From assembly GCA_963847735.1 (NCBI GenBank), contig CAWKAV010000015.1, forward strand, positions 1 to 12,102: DNA of 12,102 nt, in the 5' to 3' direction. Position numbers and translations under genes: made by a program. This stretch comes from CAWKAV01 sp963847735 (GTDB lineage Bacteria; Desulfobacterota; Desulfuromonadia; Desulfuromonadales; BM103). A model generated the notes under the pieces. It searched no databases. It was not told where the DNA came from and saw only the letters and a program-made list of their open reading frames with translations. This document shows, piece by piece, positions 1 to 8,158 of this stretch. Within the stretch, counting starts at the first letter, position 1. The number at the start of each line of letters is the position of its first letter.

Positions 1-55
1 CAATGTCCTGATGACTCTGACTGCCATCTGGCTGTTTCTGAAAGCCCAGGATTGA
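1..55 (+). CDS. Possible C-terminal end of an unidentified membrane protein (partial)
   Basis: A plus-strand frame open from the window edge ends in TGA at 53-55 and reads NVLMTLTAIWLFLKAQD. The hydrophobic run followed by a short charged tail looks like the last transmembrane helix of a membrane protein. Only 17 codons are visible, so neither family nor function can be given, and an open frame this short can occur by chance. If real, this gene converges on the minus-strand genes that end at 257. A small hairpin (GGCTC at 128-132 pairing with GAGCC at 140-144) lies downstream but has no T-run, so it is not a convincing terminator. Confidence 0.3.
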   Translation, partial: NVLMTLTAIWLFLKAQD

Positions 56-200
56 ACTCCATAAAAGGAAACGGGGAGCAGACCCAAGGCCAACCCCAAT
101 CAGAACGATTGTTCATCTGATCTGCTCGGCTCATTGAAAGAGCCAGCAAATGCAGTGGCATGAACTTATTATGTTTGATGACTTCAATTGTGAAAGCAAA

Positions 201-229
201 AGAAAAAGCCGCAACCCGTCGGTTGCGGC
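201..229 (-). terminator. Rho-independent terminator after the secreted-protein gene
   Basis: A perfect 9-bp stem, GCCGCAACC (208-216) with GGTTGCGGC (221-229), encloses a 4-base loop. On the minus strand it is followed by a T-rich tract (complement of 201-207). It sits about 30 bp past the stop at 257-259 and should end the cytochrome/secreted-protein transcript. Confidence 0.85.
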
Positions 230-256
230 TCAGGATTCCCTGGTATCGAAAATCGT

Positions 257-1103
257 CTAATACGGCGCCACGTGTATCGCAGTCCCGCTTATCTTCATCT
301 TTCCACCGGCATCAGTCTCGAAAAAGATTTCTGAAGTTCCCGCGAGCGCTCCATCCCTTGTGCCGAACCGTTTTTTATTGAAAGGGTCAACGGTCTCAGT
401 ATTGTCAATAAAGGACCAGATAGTACCGCTCTCCATGTCTGCCTGATAGGTGCCGAATTCGAGACCGCCACCCTTGAATTTCTCGACTGATGAAGATTGC
501 CGTCGGGCGCAGGCAGAAGCAGAATCGTTGTCTGCTGCTCGTACGGGCCAGTGTAGTGGCCGGTGCTGTCAACATCGGTAGACAGCGTGTAACCGGCTGA
601 CACCGGCATCCAGACATCCTTTACTATCGATTGCTTGCCGGGTTTGTAGCTCACAAAGGCGAGTTGACGGTCCCCTGGGTGTCTGCGCTGTCGACGTTGG
701 CTAATCGCCAGGTCATATCTCCCTCAAGGCCGTTTGACTGTTGCGCGACTCCGACCAGGTCACCGCTCAACATGCCCTGCCATTGGTTATGGTGGAAGAC
801 GAAATAAACAGCACCCTTTAAATTACCAAACTTGTACTCACTGTAGGCATAACCCCACCCGGCGTAATCTCCTGACAGAATGGTTACCTTCTCAATCAAT
901 TTCATACTGACTTTTCCCTGTGGCTGGGAATTGACAGCCAGAAATTCAAGCTGGCCATTTTTTTCGGTACTGACTTCAACCCACGTCTTTTCCGCTGTTG
1001 GTGAATACGGTGCGACAAGGTTGAATTGTGTTTCCTGAGCGAAGGAAACCGATACAAAACAGCAGCTAAGGATAATCATCAGTCCCCATATTTTGTTCTT
1101 CAT
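257..1103 (-). CDS. Secreted protein of unknown function, frame broken twice as sequenced
   Basis: I do not recognise the family. The start at 1103 follows a good ribosome site (AGGGGAG, 6 bases upstream). It encodes a signal peptide, MKNKIWGLMIILSCCFVSVS, with likely cleavage after SFA, then a mature region rich in Gly, Tyr, Trp and alternating hydrophobics, suggesting beta structure. The first frame stops at 651-653. Protein-like sequence resumes at once in another frame (FVSYKPGKQSIVKDVW) and shifts again near 485 to KFKGGGLEFGTYQADMESG, ending IHVAPY at a TAG (257-259). Both shifts are of the type repaired by restoring one base; the rebuilt protein is about 282 residues. The alternative is two genes overlapping at GTGA (651-654), but the second would lack a signal peptide and a ribosome site and still be frameshifted. 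It follows the multiheme cytochrome closely and precedes the terminator, so it is probably its co-transcribed envelope partner. No CXXCH motif is seen. Confidence 0.6.
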
Positions 1104-4100
1104 GATTCTCCCCTTCGAGGTCTTCATATAGATTTTCGCAGAGACAATATCTCTCATTCTCTTGCCGTAACAATTGATCGAGATCCATCATGGGCACCAC
1201 TTGTGATAGCCGGGCGTCACCCCAGTCACTGGTTCCCCAGGCCGCACCATGTGAGTGACAGGTCAGGCAACCGGTACAGTCATAGGCATGCCAGCTATAC
1301 GCCTGCCACCCAGTCAGAATGACATTTGACACAGAGCTGGTTACCCAACTGCGGGCCAATGTTTTCAGGAGTCGGATTTGTTATAACAACCGGGCCATCT
1401 GTGCCCTGATGCCAATTTGCAGGATCCTGGTCGCCTGCCAAAGTTCTCGCCGAGTCATCAAGGAATTGACTCCCTTCAACATAATCACGCAGCATATAGG
1501 GGTTCCCGCCCGGGTTGGTGACGGCATCATAGGAACCATGGGCATCATGGCAGGCGACGCAATCCATCTCGGGCACTTCCGGTGCACCTGAATAGCCTCA
1601 GCCATTGACGCTTGGAATCAGCGCCATGGGGAGTATTTTTCCAGGCTGCGTCAATCCACCAGGGAGCGAAATCATAATTGCATGAGTCAATTCCGCCGAT
1701 ATAAGAACAGTCGTTGCCGATACACGGATTGCATGCTTCATAATCATAATTAAACTCTGCACAACTTAAATCAAGCGTGGCATTTTCGTCGCAAGTACCG
1801 TTAACCAATGCCGTATCCACAACTGCCTGAGCAACGCAGTTGTCGGCACAATCGTAAACACTGTCAATGCCGCAGCTGGTGTTCGGTGTATTCAAAGGTC
1901 GGCAGTCTCCGTTATCAAAATTGAAAATATTACAGTCGAGGTTTAGCTGTGCCACTGCATCACAGCTGCCATCGCCCAGAACCGCATTCACCTCTGACTG
2001 GACAACGCAGGTACCGGCACAATCGTAAACCATACCCGTCCCGCAGCTCTCGCCGGGAATATTAGCCGGTGGCGCCGTGTAAAAAGCCGGCACTGAAACC
2101 TCTGCTGGGAAAATTAGATCATTGGGGCCGTGATCACCCGTGTGACAGGACAGGCAGAATTCGTTCAGCGTACCGGTCCAGGCCACGTTTGCAGCAAAGG
2201 GATTAGTGATTTTCTGGGACGCAGCAGAAGTGTGTGCACCGTGGCAATCGAGACATTCGATTTTCGCGCCGGAAAAAGCCTGATCAGCATCACTGATATC
2301 ATGATGACTGTTCACGGCACGATTGCTGCCTTCATAGCCGAAACAAGACGTCTCCATACCATTCGTTCCACTGCACGGTGCCCATGAAGCGCGTGGCGAC
2401 ATCAGGCGGCACGTTGCCGTTGGCAAACGGATCCATCGGGTCTTGGGGGGACGTCAGCCGGGTGGCTCCGTCTGCATCATGACAATTGGCACAGAAATTG
2501 GAAACATCAGGATCAGAGGCAAAATCCGATGGGGAAACAAAACCATATCCCGCCCCGCCGTCCGGATCGAGCAGATTGATCGTGCCGTCAGAATGGCTCG
2601 CATGTTCATGGCAGACCCGGCATGAATCCGAATCGAGGACCGCTCCGTAGTGGGCATGGATCTCAGCAATCGGGAATTCACCGGTAACCGCCCTGCGCCC
2701 GCCGGCAGGAATATTATCGTTATTGTCGACAACCTCGGCATGACAGTCGTTACACTCCAGGGTAAATCCTTCCGTACCCCATCCCGATTTGTAATCCTGC
2801 GCGGCGGGGAGGCCGGAAGACCAATCCTGGTGGCAGGGGTTGCAGACATCCGTTTCGGCCAAGTCATACAGGCCGTCTCCGTTCGTGTCCGTTCCCGATT
2901 GAAAGTAAGGGGGATTCGAATGGCAGGTTGAGCAGCCGAAGATCCCTGCCAATTCTATATGCAGAGCATGTTTGCCGGTGGCCGGCAGACCATGAGCGGC
3001 ATCCGGGACCTTGTCAGTGTGGCAGGTTGCACAGGTAGCACAGCCGTTGGCAATGGCATTCTGAACATCTGCCAGTGGTGCCGAACTACTCCCGTCATAG
3101 GCGTGGCAGTTCGCACATGTATTTGATTGAACCGTCTTTGGTGCCGTCGAGATCATGCTCGACAAGGATTGTCTCCCAGGTAGTCAATCCGAGAGAGGTG
3201 CCATTGGCAATGTCGTAGTCGTAGTGACAATTCGCACAGCCTTGCAGCGATGGCTGAGAAGTGTCCACTGAGGAATTGTAACTCACTTGATTCGTCTCTG
3301 CGCTGTGATGCACCGAATGGCAAGCAGTACAGCTTGTCGGGGTGCCGTTCATACCTTGCTGGATAGCCTGCTGGACTAACCCAGCGTCAATCAACTGTGC
3401 CAGAGTAGTCATGGCAAAGAGCGCAGTCGGAGCGGTGCAGAATGTCTACGTCGGCTTGATTCACCAGGGTGCCGGCACCAGGAGAGCCGAGCACCGTGGT
3501 GTCGCTGGTATGGCATGCAGCGCAGCTGCTGTCGATGACCCTGTAGTTGTGTGCCGTCGCCGTCGCATGCATCGAGGTGCGGTCCTCGTGGCAGGTGTCG
3601 CAGTTGAGGCTGTTGTTTGCCCAGGCAGCGAAGACCTTTGCCATGACGATATTTGCACCGAAATTATGTTCATCGCTGACCTGGTCATGGCAGGAGGCAC
3701 AGACGATGGTTGCCCCGGCTGGCATGTTGTTGCCGGCGGTTCTGACCGTTTTCCCGTAGTGACCGGGTAAAATATTGCTCACCGTTGCGTTATGACAAGC
3801 TGCACACGTCCCGTTCGGCGCCGGAACAGAGGCATGGATATCGTCCCACTCGGCAGGAAGGATCCCATGACAATTGCCGCAGTTGTCTGTATCAGGGTTG
3901 CCTCCATTAGGAAGGTTATCCTCGGCAAAGGTCAGGTCGCCTCCGTTGCAATCCTGGTCGATCCCGTCGTAGGGGATCTCGGCAGCGCCGGGATTGATAC
4001 TGCCATCATCATCATTGCAGTCATCAGCACGGCCCGTACAGGAACCGATACTGGTATAGCCGTCCCCGTCGCTGTCAAAAGCACATGCTTGAGGGTTTGA

Positions 4101-4478
4101 GACGACTTTGGGGCTGTCCGTGCCCGCAGCCACGGTGAGCGAACCGGTCGAGATGGTGATGGTGCCGCGCACACTCGATGGAGAGGTCTTGCTTAGGAAA
4201 GAAAAGTCATAGCCGCCATCGAGGACGACCGCTCCACCTTTATTAAGATTTAAATTCTCCGTGAAGACTTCGCCCGCAAGCAACAGGGTAAAACTGGGGA
4301 GGCTTAAAACATCTCTGGCGTGATTATATGCATCCTGAATGGATGTTGAAGTGTAGGAATGACCTTCAATCTTTACCGAAACCGGGTCGGAAGAGCAGGC
4401 TGCAATGGATTGCCCCTTGACGGAGGGCAGTAATAACAGGAAAAAAGCCAATAGAATAATAAAGAGCCCCTTGCGCAT
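1066..4478 (-). CDS. Large multiheme c-type cytochrome (20 CXXCH) with MopE-like and LNR-like modules, frameshifted as sequenced
   Basis: Start chosen at 4478 because GGAGGTGAG lies 4-5 bases upstream and a signal peptide follows (MRKGLFIILLAFFLLLLPSV); the frame is open to 4505. Order of parts: beta-rich N-terminal module (about residues 20-125, ending near LDGGYDF and GTITISTGS), MopE-like Asp/Cys motif, then 20 CXXCH heme sites, with two 49-residue six-Cys repeats between sites 17 and 18. Several sites continue as CHxxH (CHGAHTS, CHDAHGS, CHSVHHS), as in doubled-CXXCH cytochromes. The hemes fall in six open segments (3387-4478, 3095-3412, 2332-3165, 1545-2426, 1295-1576, 1066-1359) joined by single-base shifts near 3400, 3135, 2340, 1600 and 1310, all in the same direction. 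The open frame runs to 1066, but the last part overlaps the next gene and is rich in unusual codons; a sixth shift near 1210 would end the protein in YHKWCP at 1188 (about 1,094 residues). Export is certain if expressed. A role in periplasmic or extracellular electron transfer is inferred; partners are unknown. Confidence 0.85.
1731..2048 (-). repeat. Two tandem 49-residue six-cysteine repeats, Lin12/Notch-repeat-like, inside the cytochrome
   Basis: Copy 1 (1902-2048) and copy 2 (1731-1877) are each exactly 49 codons and match at 24 positions by my count. The shared frame is SCGxxxVYDCAxxCVxQ at the start, LxxGxCD in the middle and LxLxCxxFNxD before a final Cys. All six Cys are at the same places (2, 10, 14, 29, 39, 49). 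The GDGSCD and FNFDNGDC blocks of copy 1 resemble the calcium-binding core of Lin12/Notch repeats; copy 2 keeps the cysteines but has a degenerate end (FNYDYEAC). None of these Cys is in a CXXCH site. They probably form a disulfide-bonded spacer, perhaps binding calcium, between heme clusters. Confidence 0.6.
3936..4088 (-). other. MopE-like Asp/Cys metal-binding motif in the cytochrome
   Basis: The frame here reads DSDGDGYTSIGSC, then DDCNDDDGSINPGA, then DGIDQDCNGGD. This matches the pattern DxDGDGY...C...DCNDxDxxIxPGAxE...DGxDxDCNG, found in the MopE copper-protein family and many bacterial surface proteins. The dense Asp residues suggest Ca or Cu binding. It lies between the N-terminal module and the first heme site (CGNCH). 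There is one copy. Confidence 0.75.
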
Positions 4479-4744
4479 CACCTCACCTCCACCCGTTTCA
4501 TTCACAGCATCATCGGTTGCTCCGGAAGACGCATGCGCATCTAGTTGACCTGCACAGCCACGTCAGCATGGTTACCAGCTGCGTTGTACAGACACCCGGA
4601 AAATCTCTTGTTGCAGCCAAGCATAGATATTTATGCAAAAAAAATGCCGAATAACAGGTATTTTCGGTACGTTAGGGCATTGCACTAGACCGTCTTCATG
4701 AGAAAAAGGTTAACCGCTTTAAGACATTAGTAATTTTCGGTTAC

Positions 4745-4781
4745 AAAAAATCACTGTTTGCGAAGTTTATTCGTAAACAGT
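4745..4781 (-). terminator. Terminator-like hairpin upstream of the cytochrome, apparently without a known gene
   Basis: Plus-strand arms ACTGTTTGCGAA (4753-4764) and TTCGTAAACAGT (4770-4781) form a 12-bp stem with one G-T wobble and a 5-base loop. On the minus strand the stem is followed by GA and then six T. It lies about 270 bp upstream of the cytochrome start, far below the ahcY terminator, so it either ends an unannotated short transcript or acts as a leader attenuator. Confidence 0.6.
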
Positions 4782-4847
4782 GTTTCTCAAATGTGAACTT
4801 TAGACAGCGCACCAGCTGATTTGCGTGATGGCGCGAAAAGAAAGAAG

Positions 4848-5003
4848 CTATTTGACCGTCAGTATCCTGCAGAAACATTGCCAAGCATAAAATGGTTCGT
4901 TTCCAGACATCTTTGATTGTGAATCTATTAGAGCTTCTCGGGCATTATCAATCATGTCTTGCAACAAGCACGGTCCGTGTTGCCTGTAAGCAGCACTCTT
5001 CAC
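4848..5003 (-). CDS. Possible small protein, 51 residues, unknown
   Basis: A frame starting at GTG (5001-5003) has a GAGGGAG ribosome-like site nine bases upstream. An internal ATG at 4953-4955 gives 35 residues starting MIDNAREALIDSQSK. It stops at TAG (4848-4850), 67 bp before the hairpin with a T-run at 4745-4781. The sequence has a protein-like amphipathic stretch and two Cys near the end (WQCFC), but no family is recognised and a frame this short may be chance or the remnant of a decayed gene. The only support is the ribosome site and the downstream terminator. Confidence 0.22.
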   Translation of the reverse strand: MKSAAYRQHGPCLLQDMIDNAREALIDSQSKMSGNEPFYAWQCFCRILTVK

Positions 5004-5181
5004 TGGCCTTGTCTCCCTCGAGCTTTTTAACTGAAAAGATTACCCTGTAAATTCAGGTCGATGTTGAAAATTGGTCTGTAAACATCTCTTCGGCTTGAAG
5101 GCCTCCCTACGGATGACGCCAGATTCTGCCTTCAGCACAAGGGGTTGCATCCCCATTCCGCCTGCAGAAAGGGGTCACCTT

Positions 5182-5219
5182 AAAAAAAGGGGGACGGGCT
5201 TTACAGCCCGTCCCCCTTT
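5182..5219 (-). terminator. Strong rho-independent terminator of ahcY
   Basis: A 15-bp perfect stem (5186-5200 with 5205-5219, core GGGGGACGGGCT) closes a 4-base loop. On the minus strand it is followed by seven T (complement of 5182-5188). It begins about 24 bp past the ahcY stop. Confidence 0.93.
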
Positions 5220-5242
5220 CATGCAATCAAACAACAAAAACC

Positions 5243-6701
<1,459 letters not shown>

Positions 6702-6728
6702 TTCTGTTTCTCCTCAAAATAATGTTTA

Positions 6729-7658
6729 TCAATTGTTATCGTTAAACCTTGCTGTCAACAGCATGACCCCCTGGTGAGATCCGGAGCCACCGAATTCCCG
6801 GTAAGTGCAAATCTGCATATCGGCCTCGGCCAACCAGTCCTCAAGTTCCACTCGTTTGAAGCCGAGCCACTGGTCTGCCAACCGCTCCCGGACCCAGTCG
6901 TATTCATGGCGTGTCAGATCGGCAATCACCAGCACTCCGTCCCTGGCGAGTGCACGTCCCACCTCTCTGAGAACATCCACCGGCTGCTCGGCGTGATGCA
7001 GGACCTGGTTCATCACAAAGGTCTGCACCGAACCGTCAGCCATCGGCAGATGATTCATCTCTGCCAGGCGGACGTCGACGCTTTCCGCAAGGCGATGATG
7101 TTGCACCGTCTCTCTGGCCAGTGTGACCATGGAAGGTGACTGGTCCAGGCCGATAACACGATCAGCCCTGTCGATCAGAAAAGGGAGCAGCGTACCTGAC
7201 CCGACACCGATTTCAACGGTCAGGCCTCCCTCCGGCAGCAGTGCCAGCAGATCTGACTGATAATCGGGAAGCTTGAGCATCTCCGTATGCATGACGTCCC
7301 AGTCACGGGCATGACGGTCAAAGAATTCCTGGCTGCGTTTGCGCCTCCCCATCATGATCGAGAGAAGTCCCCCCGCATCCTGATCCCGCATTTCAAGTTC
7401 AGCGAGGTGCTCTTCGATAATCGGCCAAATCATTTGAAAAAACCGGTTTTCGGGCGCCAGGCGATAGTAGCGCCAGGTCCCCTGCTTTTCAACCTTAAGC
7501 AGGCCAACTTCGTTCATGAGGATCAAATGCCGTGAAATCCTGGACTGGCCCATGTTCAGAGCCTGCATAAGTTCCTGCACCGTAAAATCACCCTTGCGGA
7601 GTATCCGCAGGAGCCTCAGCCTAGTCGTATCGGCCAGGATTTTAAAAACTTCAAGCAT
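6729..7658 (-). CDS. sahR: ArsR-family regulator fused to a SAM-dependent methyltransferase domain (SahR-like)
   Basis: 309 residues in two parts. Residues 1-90 are an ArsR winged helix: LADTTRLRLLRILRKGDFTV, a recognition helix around MGQSRISRHL, and a wing at VEKQGTWRYYRL. The metal-binding CVC motif of classic ArsR/SmtB sensors is absent. Residues 110-300 are a class I methyltransferase fold: motif I EIGVGSGTLLP (149-159), an acidic ribose-binding position in GLDQSPSM (about 171-178), a FVMNQVLHHA block and a GVLVIADLTRH block. SahR proteins in Proteobacteria are ArsR-type repressors of SAM-cycle genes that respond to S-adenosylhomocysteine, and some carry this extra domain. Here the gene sits just before ahcY, with an inverted repeat over its promoter. 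Repression of its own operon, lifted by S-adenosylhomocysteine bound in the methyltransferase domain, is inferred. Whether the domain methylates anything is unknown. The start at 7658 has only a weak ribosome site (AGG). Confidence 0.8.
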   Translation of the reverse strand: MLEVFKILADTTRLRLLRILRKGDFTVQELMQALNMGQSRISRHLILMNEVGLLKVEKQGTWRYYRLAPENRFFQMIWPIIEEHLAELEMRDQDAGGLLSIMMGRRKRSQEFFDRHARDWDVMHTEMLKLPDYQSDLLALLPEGGLTVEIGVGSGTLLPFLIDRADRVIGLDQSPSMVTLARETVQHHRLAESVDVRLAEMNHLPMADGSVQTFVMNQVLHHAEQPVDVLREVGRALARDGVLVIADLTRHEYDWVRERLADQWLGFKRVELEDWLAEADMQICTYREFGGSGSHQGVMLLTARFNDNN

Positions 7659-7679
7659 ATATCAACCTAAGACATTTTA

Positions 7680-7701
7680 AATATCAATTTTAGTTGATAT
7701 T
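7680..7701. promoter_or_regulatory. Inverted-repeat operator over the sahR-ahcY promoter
   Basis: Perfect 8-base arms AATATCAA (7680-7687) and TTGATATT (7694-7701) surround a 6-base spacer. They sit 22 bp upstream of the sahR-like start, within the 83-bp gap to the thioesterase gene. The arm nearest the thioesterase gene overlaps a possible -10 box read on the minus strand (TAATAT, 7697-7702); the matching -35 is weak. A further half site ATATCAA lies at 7659-7665, right against the start codon. Size and symmetry fit an ArsR-family dimer site. Binding by the adjacent regulator is inferred. Confidence 0.7.
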
Positions 7702-7741
7702 ACATCTTCCGGATAAAAACAAGAGAAAACTGCGCAATGAA

Positions 7742-8137
7742 TCAGGACAGGACCATCAGGGTCGCAGTTCCGTATGCGACAAGGCGTTGGTTTTGATCGG
7801 TAACCTTGACCGACAGACGCGCGGTACGACAACCCAGGTGCAGAAGCTCGGAGCGGGCGACCAGGGTATCCCCTTTCCGAGCGGATCTGACGTAACTGAC
7901 ATTAAGATCAACAGTCGCCAGTTTGAGACCTGAGGGGATAAGTGGCATGGGGAAGAAACAGACCGTATCGATCAGAGTTGAAATCAGTCCGCCATGGACC
8001 GTGCCCATGTAATTCAAGTGACGATCGTCTATCGTGACGGTCATCTCTGCATGTTGATCTGCAATTTCCTTGACTGCAACGCCCAGGGTCTTCAGAAACG
8101 GGATGTTCTGTACTTGTTCTTTAATACATGCACTCAT
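7742..8137 (-). CDS. PaaI/YbgC-type hotdog thioesterase
   Basis: 131 residues, the normal size for a single hotdog-fold acyl-CoA thioesterase. The signature NYMGTVHGGLISTLIDTVCF (about residues 42-61) carries the HGG loop and the downstream Asp that acts in catalysis in PaaI-type enzymes. The rest shows the expected strand pattern (LATVDLNVSYVRSARKGDTL, then ARLSVKVTD). It likely hydrolyses an acyl- or aryl-CoA thioester in the cytosol; the substrate cannot be told from sequence. The gene starts 21 bp after the glycosyltransferase stop and has no strong ribosome site, so it is probably translated from the same transcript. Its stop lies just before the sahR promoter. No functional link to the SAM cycle is evident. 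Confidence 0.82.
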   Translation of the reverse strand: MSACIKEQVQNIPFLKTLGVAVKEIADQHAEMTVTIDDRHLNYMGTVHGGLISTLIDTVCFFPMPLIPSGLKLATVDLNVSYVRSARKGDTLVARSELLHLGCRTARLSVKVTDQNQRLVAYGTATLMVLS

Positions 8138-8158
8138 GACAGCACCAGCAAGGGGTTA

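Larger units (their letters stand above)
4479..5242. other. 764-bp intergenic region with hairpins, no established gene
   Basis: This gap separates the ahcY stop from the cytochrome start. From the ahcY side it holds: the ahcY terminator (5182-5219); hairpin-prone sequence at 5096-5154, with TGAAGGC/GCCTTCA 25 bases apart and a GGGG/CCCC hairpin; a possible small minus-strand frame (4848-5003); a second terminator-like hairpin (4745-4781); a weaker CCGAA/TTCGG hairpin with an A8 run (4637-4667, T8 on the minus strand); and the cytochrome leader. I found no convincing promoter for the cytochrome and no c-di-GMP or cGAMP (GEMM) aptamer core in the leader. Base composition is more AT-rich than the flanking genes. 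Confidence 0.7.

Noticed and set aside
128..144. GGCTC/GAGCC hairpin as terminator of the left-edge plus-strand gene
   Set aside because: Short stem and no following T-run.
1066..4505. Six independent small cytochrome genes
   Set aside because: Only the first has a signal peptide and ribosome site; the others start inside the previous segment and continue its heme spacing, so one broken gene is simpler.
4637..4667. Third terminator (CCGAA/TTCGG with a T8 run on the minus strand)
   Set aside because: Only five base pairs with an 11-base loop; too weak to call, though the T8 run is notable.
4479..4740. GEMM-type (c-di-GMP/cGAMP) riboswitch in the cytochrome leader
   Set aside because: Expected in this setting in Geobacter relatives, but the conserved GGGCAAACC and GACGCAAAGCC cores are absent on the minus strand.
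6702..6728. SAH riboswitch ahead of ahcY
   Set aside because: Only 27 bases separate it from the upstream gene; there is no room for the aptamer.
6729..7658. Arsenite methyltransferase (ArsM) fused to ArsR
   Set aside because: Neither the arsenic-binding cysteines of ArsM nor the CVC metal site of ArsR is present, and the neighbour is ahcY.
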